A stretch of DNA of 64,000 bases from Mycobacterium sp. 852002-51961_SCH5331710. Its GTDB lineage: Bacteria; Actinomycetota; Actinomycetes; Mycobacteriales; Mycobacteriaceae. The stretch lies in the NCBI RefSeq assembly GCF_001665535.1, contig NZ_LZSQ01000006.1, positions 62,001 through 126,000 on the forward strand, written 5' to 3'. This document shows, piece by piece, positions 18,635 to 27,993 of the stretch. Both the position numbers and the translations under genes were made by a program. Below the pieces are notes generated by a model, which saw nothing but the letters and a program-made list of their open reading frames with translations, searched no databases and was not told the DNA's origin. How positions within the stretch are numbered: the stretch's first letter is position 1; every line of letters starts with the position of its first letter.

Positions 18635-19699
18635 TCAGCGGGTTCCGCCCCGTAGCCCTTCGACCGCGCGACGCCCGGCACCTGCGACGTCAGGCGGTGG
18701 CATCGAATCGACGTCGATGCCCGCGGGCACGCCGTCGACGGTCAATTCGGTGTCCGCAGGCAGCCCGCGCTTGAGCAGCGCCAGCGCGATCGGCCCCTCA
18801 TCGACGTGGTCGACCACGGTGCCCAGGCGGCCGACCACCCGTCCACCGGCGAGCACCTGAGCCCCGGTCGCCGGCCGGTCGGTCGAGCCGTCGAGGTGCA
18901 GCAGAACCAGCATCCGGGGCGGTTTTCCCAGGTTGTGCACCCGCGCGACCGTCTCCTGGCCCCGGTAGCAGCCCTTGTCCAGGTGCACTGCGGGGCCGAT
19001 CCAGCCGACCTCGTGCGGGATCGTCCGCTCATCGGTGTCCACGCCGAGGCGCGGTCGCACCGCGGCCACCCGGTGGGCTTCGTACGCCCAGACGCCGGCG
19101 GGCCGCACCCCGGCGTCGGTGAGCCGGCGCAGCCACGATTGCACCTGTTCGCGCGGGACGACGAGGTCGAGTTCGATCCCGTCGGTGTCGAGACGACGCA
19201 CGAAACCGCCGTCGGGGAGCGCGACCGCCGTCCGTTCGGGCGGTAGCGAACCGATGCCGAGCGCATCGAGCACCGCGGGCTCGCCCAACCGCGGCCCGAG
19301 CAGCGACAACACCGCCAGGTCTGCCGGTTCCACCGCGACGTCGGACCAGAACACCATCTTGCGTAAGTAGGCCAGCAGCGGCTCGCCGCGCGAGGGTTCG
19401 GTGTCGAGATAGGTGACGTCGCCGAGTTCTGTTTGTACCCAGTGATCTTCGACACGACCCTGCCCGTCGAGGCTGAGATTCTCGGTGACGGCGCCGTCGG
19501 GAAGCTCGCTCACGTGCTGGGTGGTGAGGCTGTGCAGCCACGTCTTGCGGTCGGCGCCCGTCAACGTGAGCACGGCGCGATGGGAGCGGTCCACGACGAC
19601 GGCCTCGTCGGCGGCCGCTCGTTGTTCGCCGAGCGGGTCGCCGTGATGCCAGACGGCTCCAGCGTCGGGTCCGGTGTCCGGGGCAGGCACAGCTGACAT
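18635..19699 (-). CDS. ygfZ: Folate-binding protein YgfZ/GcvT-like
   Basis: The 354-residue protein belongs to the YgfZ/IBA57 group, tetrahydrofolate-dependent proteins that support iron-sulfur enzyme maturation. The signature KGCYRGQETVARVHNLGKPPR is present (conserved Cys in KGCYRGQ) and the N-terminal ADRKTWLHSLTTQHV resembles the aminomethyltransferase fold. Length is normal for actinobacterial members. It diverges from pabC, a folate-synthesis gene, across 52 bp, and this pairing is conserved in mycobacteria as I recall. Confidence 0.93.
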   Translation of the reverse strand: MSAVPAPDTGPDAGAVWHHGDPLGEQRAAADEAVVVDRSHRAVLTLTGADRKTWLHSLTTQHVSELPDGAVTENLSLDGQGRVEDHWVQTELGDVTYLDTEPSRGEPLLAYLRKMVFWSDVAVEPADLAVLSLLGPRLGEPAVLDALGIGSLPPERTAVALPDGGFVRRLDTDGIELDLVVPREQVQSWLRRLTDAGVRPAGVWAYEAHRVAAVRPRLGVDTDERTIPHEVGWIGPAVHLDKGCYRGQETVARVHNLGKPPRMLVLLHLDGSTDRPATGAQVLAGGRVVGRLGTVVDHVDEGPIALALLKRGLPADTELTVDGVPAGIDVDSMPPPDVAGAGRRAVEGLRGGTR

Positions 19700-19751
19700 A
19701 CGTCAACTCTACGTTCGGCGTCCGGCGGCCCCGCGGCTACGCTTTGGGCCC

Positions 19752-20639
19752 ATGGCTGGCCAACCCGGCGTCGTGGTGACGCTCGACGGGCAACTGCACG
19801 CCCCGGCGGTGCCGCTGCTGCATGCCGACGACCTCGCTGCCGTCCGCGGCGACGGTGTCTTCGAGACGCTGTTGATCCGCGACGGGCGGCCATGCCTGCT
19901 CGAGGCGCACCTGTCCAGGCTCACGCAGTCCGCGCGGATGCTCGACCTCCCCGACCCCGACCTTTCGCGCTGGCGCTCGGCGGTGTCCGTAGCGGTGGCG
20001 CAGTGGACCGCGGCGACGGGAGAGGAAGGCGTGCTGCGGTTGGTCTACAGCCGCGGGCGGGAAAGCGGTTCGCCCCCGACCGCGTTCGCCACGATCGGCG
20101 CACTGCCCGGGCGAGTGGGCGAGGTGCGTCGCAACGGCCTTGCGGCACTGACGCTGGCGCGCGGGCTCTCCGCAGACGGCATCGACGCGATGCCGTGGCT
20201 GCTGGCAGGTGCGAAGACGTTGTCCTATGCGGTCAACATGGCCGCGCTGCGGCACGCCGAGCGAAACGGGGCCGGGGACGTGATCTTCGTCGGCTCCGAC
20301 GGTTTCATCCTCGAGGGGCCGCGCTCGACGGTGGTGATCGCGGCGGAGTCCGAGCCGGGCGCGGGCGACGTCGCGTTCTTCACTCCGCCGCCGTGGTTTC
20401 CGATCTTGCGCGGCACCACGCAGCAGGCGCTGTTCGAGGTCGCGAGGGACAAAGGTTACGACTGCGATTACCGAGCGCTGCGGCCGGCGGATCTGCTTAC
20501 CGCACAAGGTGTTTGGTTGGTGTCGAGCATCACACTGGCTGCGCGGGTGCACACCCTCGACGGGAAGCCGCTACCGGCGAGCCCGTTGGCGGCCGAGTTC
20601 TCCGAACTCGTCGACGCCGCGATCGTCTGTGATCGCTGA
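19752..20639 (+). CDS. pabC: Aminodeoxychorismate lyase (class IV aminotransferase fold)
   Basis: The 295-residue PLP enzyme splits 4-amino-4-deoxychorismate to p-aminobenzoate and pyruvate for folate synthesis. Family features are GDGVFETLLIRDGRP, RLVYSRGRESG, the PLP lysine in LLAGAKTLSYAVNMAA, and GFILEGPRSTVV followed by LRGTTQQALFEVA. D- and branched-chain aminotransferases share the fold, so the name rests on the pattern and on divergence from ygfZ. The start ATG at 19752 follows TACGCT by 8 nt, a near-leaderless arrangement. Confidence 0.88.
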   Translation: MAGQPGVVVTLDGQLHAPAVPLLHADDLAAVRGDGVFETLLIRDGRPCLLEAHLSRLTQSARMLDLPDPDLSRWRSAVSVAVAQWTAATGEEGVLRLVYSRGRESGSPPTAFATIGALPGRVGEVRRNGLAALTLARGLSADGIDAMPWLLAGAKTLSYAVNMAALRHAERNGAGDVIFVGSDGFILEGPRSTVVIAAESEPGAGDVAFFTPPPWFPILRGTTQQALFEVARDKGYDCDYRALRPADLLTAQGVWLVSSITLAARVHTLDGKPLPASPLAAEFSELVDAAIVCDR

Positions 20640-20651
20640 ACGCTGAATCCC

Positions 20652-20668
20652 CGACAATTCGGTTGTCG
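20652..20668 (+). terminator. Small hairpin after pabC
   Basis: CGACAA and TTGTCG pair around the 5-nt loop TTCGG, 12 nt after the pabC stop. It is short and lacks a U-tract, so it is a weak terminator candidate. Confidence 0.35.
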
Positions 20669-20685
20669 CCTCCTGCGTGCGCGAG

Positions 20686-20691
20686 TACCGT
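20686..20691 (+). promoter_or_regulatory. -10 element candidate for the leader RNA
   Basis: TACCGT matches TANNNT and would start transcription near 20698, just before the strong ribosome binding site of the 12-codon ORF. No convincing -35 box is visible. Confidence 0.35.
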
Positions 20692-20701
20692 CGCTCGTAC
20701 A

Positions 20702-20885
20702 CAGGAGAGGAGGTGGTCCGAGATTTTGAGTGACTTATGGACTTGTGAGGTGGCTGCGAGCTAGCAGCGCCAGGGGAATGAGCTGACGGCTCTTCGCGTC
20801 CTGCGCGCGCTGGCGAATTCCCCGCAGTCACCCGGCCCCCGAGCCCCTCGGTTTTGTCCGCCAGGAACACACGGCTCGGGGGCCG
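20702..20885 (+). ncRNA. Structured 5' leader with attenuator-like hairpins
   Basis: The 345-bp gap after pabC holds an ordered set of elements. A small hairpin (GCTGC/GCAGC) spans the stop codon of the 12-codon ORF. Two crossing pairings follow: CGCCAG at 20768-20773 with CTGGCG at 20810-20815, and GGGGAAT at 20773-20779 with ATTCCCC at 20817-20823. These are mutually exclusive or form a pseudoknot. A 13-bp perfect stem (20833-20845 with 20873-20885) closes the region. The layout is that of a translation-controlled attenuator for the downstream solute-binding protein gene. The ligand and mechanism are inferred, not shown. Confidence 0.5.
20726..20764 (+). CDS. 12-codon leader peptide MSDLWTCEVAAS
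   Basis: A TTG start encodes M-S-D-L-W-T-C-E-V-A-A-S and a TAG. The ribosome binding site GAGAGGAGGTG lies about 10 nt upstream and is almost fully complementary to the 16S anti-Shine-Dalgarno, far stronger than at any other start in the window. The peptide has adjacent rare residues Trp and Cys. Position before alternative RNA stems suggests a regulatory peptide whose translation controls the downstream gene. I have no family match that I can confirm. Confidence 0.5.
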   Translation: MSDLWTCEVAAS

Positions 20886-20984
20886 CTCCATATCCGGTGT
20901 TCGACATCTAATGGCCGAATCGGTAGCGAACCGTTGCACGCCCGGACTGGCGCGTCACCGGTGCGCCGGGCGATTGTGCGCCCC

Positions 20985-21830
20985 ATGCGCATCGTCAGGA
21001 AGCTCGGCGTGCTGCTGGCCGCCCTCGCGACCGTGACGGCCTGCGCACCCACTGCCGAGCCCTACAGCGCGCCGCGCCCCCAGGACTGCCAGAAGGACAG
21101 GTTGGCGACCCTCTACAAGGGCGTGTTCACCTTCGGTACCGACCAGCCGGTGTACCCGCCGTGGTACATGGGCGACAACCCCGCCAGCGGCGAAGGGTTC
21201 GAATCCGCGCTCGCCTACGCCATCGCCGATCGGCTCGGTTACGCCCAGAGCGACGTGCGATGGGTGCGGGTGCCGTTCAGCGAGGCCATCGCATCGGGCC
21301 CGAAGACGTTCGACGCCAACCTCAACCAGTTCTCCATCACCGAACAGCGCAGGGCCGCCGTCGACTTCACGACTCCCTACTTCGACGTGAACCAGGCCGT
21401 CGTCACCGTCAGGAACTCACCCGCGGCGAGGGTGAAGAGCCTGGACGACCTCAAGGCGCTACGGCTGGGCGCGCAGGTCGGCAGCACCAGCCACACCGCG
21501 GCGTTGGCGGTCGGCGGACGCAAGGCGGTCGAGGTGTACAACACGACCGGCGATGCGAAGCTCGCGCTCAGCACCGGCGAAATCGACGCGCTGGTCGCCG
21601 ATCTGCCGACGGCGTTCACGGTCGCGAGCGAGCTGCGCAACGGAATGATGGTCGGCCAATTGCCCGCCGCCAACGACGTCGCGGAGCAGTTCGGTGTGGT
21701 GCTCGCCAAGCGCAGCGGGCTGACGGCCTGTGTGTCCTCGGCCGTCGACGCGCTGCGCGATGACGGCACGCTGACGCAGTTGCGCAGCGAGTGGTTGGCC
21801 GAGGCCGGCAAGGCCCCGCAGCTCGCTTAG
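20985..21830 (+). CDS. ABC transporter solute-binding lipoprotein, amino-acid type
   Basis: The 281-residue protein has a lipoprotein signal ending VTAC (Cys20) and then a periplasmic-binding-protein fold of the polar amino acid (SBP_bac_3) type: GVFTFGTDQPVYPPW, GEGFESALAYAIADRLGY, FSITEQRRAAVDFTTPYF, LRLGAQVGSTSHTAA and ALVADLPTAF. It should bind an amino acid or a related small solute outside the membrane. No permease or ATPase gene is adjacent, so it must work with a distant transporter or act as a sensor. It is preceded by the structured leader. The ATG at 20985 gives a proper signal peptide. Confidence 0.88.
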   Translation: MRIVRKLGVLLAALATVTACAPTAEPYSAPRPQDCQKDRLATLYKGVFTFGTDQPVYPPWYMGDNPASGEGFESALAYAIADRLGYAQSDVRWVRVPFSEAIASGPKTFDANLNQFSITEQRRAAVDFTTPYFDVNQAVVTVRNSPAARVKSLDDLKALRLGAQVGSTSHTAALAVGGRKAVEVYNTTGDAKLALSTGEIDALVADLPTAFTVASELRNGMMVGQLPAANDVAEQFGVVLAKRSGLTACVSSAVDALRDDGTLTQLRSEWLAEAGKAPQLA

Positions 21831-21834
21831 CCGT

Positions 21835-22152
21835 CTAGCCGGCGGGTCCCGGCGCGAACGTGGCGCACGCCTGCATGGCCTCGTTCCAGACGCCGGGGTC
21901 GACACCGGCGGGCGGTCCGGCAGGACCGGGCGCGGCGGGGACGCCGTGGTCGGTCAGGCACTGCGCCAGCGACCCGTGGCCGGACGGCGTCTCCGAAGCG
22001 GTGGGCTGGGCGGGGGCCTCTGAGGTGGTGGAGGCAGTGGTCTGCGCCGGCGTTCCCGACGTCGTGGTCGGCTCCTCGGTAGGCGGTTCTGACGAGCAAC
22101 CGGCCAGGGTCGCGGCCGCGGCGAGTCCCGCGGCGAACAGGATCGCGCGCAT
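21835..22152 (-). CDS. Small Thr/Pro-rich lipoprotein
   Basis: The 105-residue product begins [21 protein letters not shown], with lipobox LAGC at Cys19, and a Thr/Ser/Pro/Glu-rich linker (about residues 22-60) before a short Cys-containing domain (LAQCLTDHGVPAAPGPAG to MQACATFAPG). The two cysteines could form a disulfide. It should be a surface lipoprotein of unknown function. Its ATG overlaps the nitrobindin stop by one base, so it is the third gene of a short operon and ends convergent to the solute-binding protein gene. Confidence 0.78.
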   Translation of the reverse strand: MRAILFAAGLAAAATLAGCSSEPPTEEPTTTSGTPAQTTASTTSEAPAQPTASETPSGHGSLAQCLTDHGVPAAPGPAGPPAGVDPGVWNEAMQACATFAPGPAG

Positions 22153-22781
22153 CAGCCGACGAACCTCGACAATCGGGCCGACAGGTGGGGGACCAGGCCG
22201 CCGTCGGCGTCGACACGTTCCTCGACGTAGGCCAGATCGCCACCCTCGACGATGCCGTACAGCCGTTTGGCGCCGCCGACCAGCATCCCGGACTTGCTGC
22301 GCGCCAACGCGTCGGTGACCAGCTCCCACGACGACTGGGTGAGGGGACGGCCGTAGAACAGCTCGATGTATCCCGCGGAATGGGCCAGCAGCAACTCGAT
22401 GGCCTGCGACTCAGACGGGTCTGCGGGGTCGTTGACGAAGCGCCAGTAACCCGACTCGCGCAGTGACGGCTGTTCGTAGTCGCCCGACTCGGTCAACCGC
22501 CAGGAGCGGGCTTCCCAGATCAGGTAGTCCCCGCCGTCGTGCGAGACGACAATCTGCTGGCCGAACCGGTAATCACCGTCGGTTCCGCGGCCCTCGCCCT
22601 CACCGCGCCACACGCCGACCAGCGGCAGCAGGGCGAGCAGCGCGTCGTTGAGGTTCACACCCTCGCGGAGATTGGCGGTATCGGCGGGGGCGGGCAGATC
22701 GCCGAATACCGGAATGTTGCGCGCCGCGGTCGATTTCGCGCGTTCAGCCGCGGCCGCTACAGCGTCGTCGCCGGATGTCAC
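22152..22781 (-). CDS. Nitrobindin-like haem protein (FABP family, DUF1794)
   Basis: This 209-residue protein has the nitrobindin beta-barrel. The signature [11 protein letters not shown] follows LLPLVGVW, and [26 protein letters not shown] and [10 protein letters not shown] match the mycobacterial FABP-family protein known as Rv0813c. Family members bind ferric haem and react with NO or peroxynitrite. The GTG at 22781 is taken as the start because it overlaps the stop of a 34-aa membrane ORF (GTGA) and yields the expected length. A longer upstream frame has no family match. Confidence 0.88.
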   Translation of the reverse strand: MTSGDDAVAAAAERAKSTAARNIPVFGDLPAPADTANLREGVNLNDALLALLPLVGVWRGEGEGRGTDGDYRFGQQIVVSHDGGDYLIWEARSWRLTESGDYEQPSLRESGYWRFVNDPADPSESQAIELLLAHSAGYIELFYGRPLTQSSWELVTDALARSKSGMLVGGAKRLYGIVEGGDLAYVEERVDADGGLVPHLSARLSRFVG

Positions 22782-22882
22782 GACTCGTCGGTGATCAGCC
22801 GGTACAGCGCGTACAACGCGAACCAAGTGATCACCACGACGGCTGCCACCAGCAGGATCTCGTAGAACAACACCACGGCCAC
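22778..22882 (-). CDS. 34-residue single-pass membrane protein upstream of nitrobindin
   Basis: A GTG at 22882 opens a 34-codon frame that begins [17 protein letters not shown] and contains one long hydrophobic segment, then ends YRLITDES. Third positions are GC-rich. Its TGA overlaps the nitrobindin GTG by four bases (22778-22781), so nitrobindin translation is coupled to it. It is too short for most gene callers. A role as a membrane tether or small regulatory subunit for the haem protein is inference. Confidence 0.6.
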   Translation of the reverse strand: MAVVLFYEILLVAAVVVITWFALYALYRLITDES

Positions 22883-22938
22883 GAGTCTAGTCGGCCGCGG
22901 AAGGCCGAGCGCACCAGCCTCTGCATGGCCTCATGCAC

Positions 22939-22995
22939 CGAACGTGAGCCTGTGAGCGAGATCTGCGCGGATCGTCGATCACAGGCTCACGTTCG
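22939..22995. repeat. 17-bp-arm perfect inverted repeat
   Basis: Arms 22939-22955 (CGAACGTGAGCCTGTGA) and 22979-22995 are perfect reverse complements with a 23-nt loop. It lies between the DUF1416 stop and the start of the membrane-ORF operon, both on the minus strand, and could terminate the sulfur operon. No U-tract is present. Confidence 0.7.
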
Positions 22996-23007
22996 AGCCA
23001 GCGGGTC

Positions 23008-23310
23008 TCAGGCGACCTTGACGTCGACCTCGTGGATACCGGCACCCGACGGCGCGACGACGGCGTCGCCGTTGCCGACCTTCGACAGAGCGCGCAGCGT
23101 CCACGTGCCCGGCGCCGCGAAGAACCGGAAGTCGCCGGTGGCCGACGCGACCACCTCGGCGGTGAACTCGTCGGAGCTGTCCAGCAGGCGCACGAACGCG
23201 CCGCCGACGGCCTGGCCCGACCCGTCAACGACGCGGCCGGTGATCACCGTCTCCTTCTCGAGGTCGACGCTGGCAGGCAACGTCAGGCCTTGTTTCGGGG
23301 CAGAGCACAT
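23008..23310 (-). CDS. sseC: DUF1416 sulfur-metabolism protein (SseC-like)
   Basis: The 100-residue protein starts MCSAPKQGLTLPASVDLEKE and consists of one beta-sandwich domain with GRVVDGSGQAVGGAFVRLLD and RFFAAPGTWTLRAL, typical of DUF1416. It always accompanies the rhodanese CysA2 in mycobacteria, and here the two are separated by only one base. A role in thiosulfate or sulfane-sulfur handling is inferred from that linkage. It is the last gene of the DUF4395-cysA2-sseC operon behind a cysteine attenuator. Confidence 0.9.
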   Translation of the reverse strand: MCSAPKQGLTLPASVDLEKETVITGRVVDGSGQAVGGAFVRLLDSSDEFTAEVVASATGDFRFFAAPGTWTLRALSKVGNGDAVVAPSGAGIHEVDVKVA

Positions 23311-23311
23311 A

Positions 23312-24145
23312 TCAACTTCCCAACTCGATCGGGGCACCCACGAGGGAGCCGTATTCCGTCCAACTGCCGTCATAGTTCTTGACGTTCTTGTGTCCGAGCA
23401 GCTCCTGCAGCACGAACCAGGTGTGCGACGAGCGTTCACCGATGCGGCAGTACGCGATGGTTTCCTTCTGGCCGTCGAGACCGGCCTCGGCGTACAGCTT
23501 CGCCAGGTCCTCGTCGGACTTGAAGGTCCCGTCGTCGTTGGCCGCCTTGCTCCACGGAACGTTGATGGCGCCGGGGATATGCCCGGGCCGCTGGCTCTGC
23601 TCCTGGGGCAGGTGGGCCGGCGCGAGGATCTTCCCGGAGAACTCGTCGGGGGAGCGCACGTCGACGAGGTTCTTGTTGTTGATCGCCTCGATCACCTCGT
23701 CGCGGAAGGCGCGGATGCTGTTGTCGGGCGCCTTGGCCGTGTAGCTGGTCGCGGGCCGCTTGACCACGTCGGTCGACAGCGGGCGCCCGTCGAGCTCCCA
23801 CTTCTTGCGGCCGCCGTCGAGCAGCTTGACGTCCTGATGCCCGTACAGCTTGAAGTACCAGTAGGCGTATGCGGCGAACCAGTTGTTGTTGCCGCCGTAG
23901 AGGACCACGGTGTCGTCGTTGCTGATGCCGCGTTCGCTCAGCAGCTTCGAAAATTGTTGCTGGTCAACGAAATCGCGACGGACCGGATCCTGCAGGTCAG
24001 TCTTCCAGTCGATCCTCACGGCGCCCTCGATGTGGCCGCCGTCGTAGGCGCTGGTGTCCTCGTCAACCTCGACGAACACGATGTTCGGCGCGTTGAGATT
24101 GCTCTCGGCCCAGTCAGCCGTGACCAGGACGTCGGAGCGTGCCAT
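23312..24145 (-). CDS. cysA2: Thiosulfate sulfurtransferase (rhodanese) CysA2
   Basis: This 277-residue protein has two rhodanese domains; the second is catalytic with Cys233 in AYCRIGERSSH, and CRIGERSS is the thiosulfate-type active-site loop. GHIPGAINVPWSKA and YDGGHIEGAVRIDW are the domain hallmarks. It transfers sulfane sulfur to cyanide or thiols in the cytoplasm. A GAAAGGA Shine-Dalgarno lies about 9 nt upstream. It is the middle gene of the cysteine-attenuated operon. Confidence 0.96.
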   Translation of the reverse strand: MARSDVLVTADWAESNLNAPNIVFVEVDEDTSAYDGGHIEGAVRIDWKTDLQDPVRRDFVDQQQFSKLLSERGISNDDTVVLYGGNNNWFAAYAYWYFKLYGHQDVKLLDGGRKKWELDGRPLSTDVVKRPATSYTAKAPDNSIRAFRDEVIEAINNKNLVDVRSPDEFSGKILAPAHLPQEQSQRPGHIPGAINVPWSKAANDDGTFKSDEDLAKLYAEAGLDGQKETIAYCRIGERSSHTWFVLQELLGHKNVKNYDGSWTEYGSLVGAPIELGS

Positions 24146-24181
24146 AGATGAGAGTCCTTTCGTTGCTTCGGTTTTGAAGTT

Positions 24182-24673
24182 TTATGTGGGTGAGGATGCG
24201 CGCGCGACCTTGCGGAAGCGCGCGACGAGCGGATAGAGCTGGCAGCCCAGGCAGATGCCGAAGGCCGCGTTCAGAAAGGCCGCCACCAGCGCGAACGCGG
24301 TGGCGATCAGTCCGAGAAGAGACATGCCGGCGGCGAAGCCGACCACGCCGAGCACCGCGAACACGAGGCCGACGAGCTGGGCGAACTGCAGTGGCGCCAC
24401 CGGTTCCTTCTCGGTGACGGGTCCCAGGCGCGGGGCGATGAGGCGGGCGAAGATCAGGCCGTAGGGGTGGGAACGCGGACCGCGCCAGGCTCCAACGGCG
24501 AAGACGACGCCCTGCACGCCCAGCACGACCGCCGCGGCGACCGGGCTCACCGGCGACACCAGCAGCGTCGCCACCAGCACGGCCGTGGTCAGCCACGCGG
24601 CGAACCGTGGGCCGCGCACATCTACCTGGTCGGCGGTCTTGCTCTGGGCTGTCGACATATTTGTCGTTGACAT
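24182..24673 (-). CDS. DUF4395 membrane protein
   Basis: The 163-residue protein has about four hydrophobic segments and the DUF4395 pattern VRGPRFAAWLTTAV, GLIFARLIAPRLGP, and a CLGCQ motif near the C-terminus (GICLGCQLYPLVAR). The two cysteines two residues apart suggest redox or sulfur-carrier chemistry at the membrane. It is the first gene of the operon with cysA2 and sseC and lies directly after the polycysteine ORF. The N-terminus MSTTNMSTAQSK offers two nearby ATG starts, 24673 being the upstream choice. Confidence 0.88.
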   Translation of the reverse strand: MSTTNMSTAQSKTADQVDVRGPRFAAWLTTAVLVATLLVSPVSPVAAAVVLGVQGVVFAVGAWRGPRSHPYGLIFARLIAPRLGPVTEKEPVAPLQFAQLVGLVFAVLGVVGFAAGMSLLGLIATAFALVAAFLNAAFGICLGCQLYPLVARFRKVARASSPT

Positions 24674-24773
24674 TCATGTGCTCCTGTTGCGGTCATCGGG
24701 TCGGGCTGGGCTGAGAAAGGAAGGACCACAGGGGGTCGTTCCCGAGTGCGGCGCAAAGAGAAGGCGCGGCTAC

Positions 24774-24866
24774 TCAGCAGCTACAACAACAACAACAGCA
24801 ACCCGCGACGCGGCACAGATCGACTGCGCGGCGCTTGGTGAGCATCGGCTCGAGGCGGGCGGACAC
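24774..24866 (-). CDS. Polycysteine leader peptide (cysteine-responsive attenuator)
   Basis: A short frame from the GTG at 24866 (30 aa) or from an internal ATG at 24845 (23 aa) reads through DLCRVAG and ends with a run of six cysteines followed by Ser-Cys and TGA. Consecutive Cys codons (TGC, then five TGT) directly upstream of a sulfur-assimilation operon match the leaderless polycysteine ORFs described in M. smegmatis as cysteine-responsive attenuators of this same operon. When Cys-tRNA is scarce, stalling on the run is expected to allow downstream expression. The -10 element fits the GTG start. Confidence 0.88.
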   Translation of the reverse strand: MSARLEPMLTKRRAVDLCRVAGCCCCCCSC

Positions 24867-24873
24867 GCCGGAC

Positions 24874-24879
24874 AGCTTA
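24874..24879 (-). promoter_or_regulatory. -10 element for the polycysteine leader and sulfur operon
   Basis: TAAGCT on the minus strand ends 7 nt before the GTG at 24866, placing the transcription start on that GTG and making the leader ORF leaderless. Confidence 0.6.
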
Positions 24880-24895
24880 CCAATCGAGACGGTGA

Positions 24896-25318
24896 TCAAG
24901 CCAACAGCGGTTCCAGCGCCGAGCGCAGGTCAGCGGCCTTGGGAACACCGTGGGTCCGGTAGCGGGGCCGACCGTCGCGGTCGAACACGATGGTGGTGGG
25001 AAGCGACAGCACCGAAAGCCGCCGCGCGGCTTGTGGGTTGGCGTCCATGTCGATCTCGACGTGCGCCACCGCGGGCAATTCCGCGCAGACCTCGTCGACG
25101 ACCCTGCGCACCGCGCCGCACGGGCCGCACCACTCGGCGGAGAAGTGCAGGACGGTCGGTCCGGTCGACGACAGGCCGAGATCGCTCGTGTCGACATTGG
25201 ACGCGTCCTCGCTCGCCTTGAGCAGGCCTGATCGGAGCGCGAGCAGCCGCCCGATCACGTACGCCACCCCCAGCGCCGCGACGAGCACGGTGATCACCAA
25301 CACCCAGGAAGAGCTCAT
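24896..25318 (-). CDS. Membrane-anchored thioredoxin-fold protein (ThiX-like)
   Basis: The 140-residue protein has an N-terminal membrane segment (WVLVITVLVAALGVAYVIG, about residues 5-23), then a thioredoxin domain with the redox motif WCGPC at 63-67 and the cis-proline loop SLPTTIVFD. The active site should face the cytoplasm or the wall side depending on anchor orientation, which I cannot decide. It overlaps the stop of the upstream DUF2993 gene by four bases. The gene lies just upstream of the cysteine-controlled operon and fits a thiol-redox context. Confidence 0.9.
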   Translation of the reverse strand: MSSSWVLVITVLVAALGVAYVIGRLLALRSGLLKASEDASNVDTSDLGLSSTGPTVLHFSAEWCGPCGAVRRVVDEVCAELPAVAHVEIDMDANPQAARRLSVLSLPTTIVFDRDGRPRYRTHGVPKAADLRSALEPLLA

Positions 25319-26130
25319 GACAGGTGGAACTCATCCAGCGCGACGGATACTCCCTCGGCGATGCCCTCGATGATGATGTCGGAGCCGCGCGCACCCTGCG
25401 CCGTCGGCGCCAGCCCGAACGGAAGCTTCTGACCGGGCACGATTCCGGTGAACGCGGCCAGCACCGCGTCCCTCTTGTCCTCGGGGACCTCCTGGTCGGC
25501 GGTCCCCGGCCCGGTCAGCACGCCGGTGGCCGTCATCACCAGCGTCGTCTGGTCCGGTCCGGCCATCTCGAGGTCCACCGCGATGCTCACCCTGTCGTGG
25601 AAGTCGGCCTTGGCGGGCGTCCCGGTGAACACCACACCCGTATTACCCGAGATACCCGATTCCGTCGTGCCGCCCGTTGCGTCGTTGCTCTCCCGTGTCG
25701 GGGCCTCCACCAGCAGGTCGGGGATGTCCATGTACCGACCCAGATGCGTCGAATCGACGATGATGCGGCTCTCGGCCTTGCCGACAGGCAGCGCGGCGTC
25801 GGGTCCGACCAGCCACGAATCGCCGGGCAGGTCGATGTCGTGCAGCGTCGCTTCCAGTGAGGCCTTGCCGACCACCCGGTTGTCGACGCCGTTGGCCCTG
25901 ATCTCCACCTCGTCATAGCGGCTGTCGGTGGCCTGGGTGATGAACGGGAACCCGAGGATCGCCACCGAGGGGTCGTTCTGCAGGTCAGCGGCGGTGCGCA
26001 CGCTCCTGGCCAGCCGGTATTCGGCGTAGATCGCCGCGCCGAAGTCGGCCCCGACGGCGCAGACGGCCACCGCGAGCACCGTCGCCAACACCCCGATCAG
26101 CAGCTTGCGCACCCGCACATTCTGGCCCAC
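25315..26130 (-). CDS. DUF2993 membrane-anchored lipid-binding-like protein
   Basis: From the GTG at 26130 the protein has 271 residues: a short basic N-terminus, a membrane segment (LLIGVLATVLAVAVCAVGADF), then the DUF2993 domain with DPSVAILGFPFITQ and the final GIAEGVSVALDEF. The fold resembles bacterial lipid- or tubular-lipid-binding proteins of the periplasm, but substrate is unknown. Two further GTG codons at 26118 and 26112 are equally possible starts. It diverges from glnR across 160 bp that hold promoters for both. Confidence 0.78.
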   Translation of the reverse strand: MGQNVRVRKLLIGVLATVLAVAVCAVGADFGAAIYAEYRLARSVRTAADLQNDPSVAILGFPFITQATDSRYDEVEIRANGVDNRVVGKASLEATLHDIDLPGDSWLVGPDAALPVGKAESRIIVDSTHLGRYMDIPDLLVEAPTRESNDATGGTTESGISGNTGVVFTGTPAKADFHDRVSIAVDLEMAGPDQTTLVMTATGVLTGPGTADQEVPEDKRDAVLAAFTGIVPGQKLPFGLAPTAQGARGSDIIIEGIAEGVSVALDEFHLS

Positions 26131-26290
26131 GGCGGGGCCGTCGTACCGTTCGGCGCAGCTCTGAGGCGGGTTGCGGGTTATCGTTAGAAAACCATCGGCC
26201 CGGTAACGGGCGTATGTCGAGCATGAATCTGGGAAGTCACCGACCGACAAAGATGTCCAGGCGTGGTCCCTATGGCTGTTGGAGGGCCAG

Positions 26291-27963
<1,673 letters not shown>

Positions 27964-27993
27964 CTGGGAAATCGCGGTGAACCAACTGAACGT

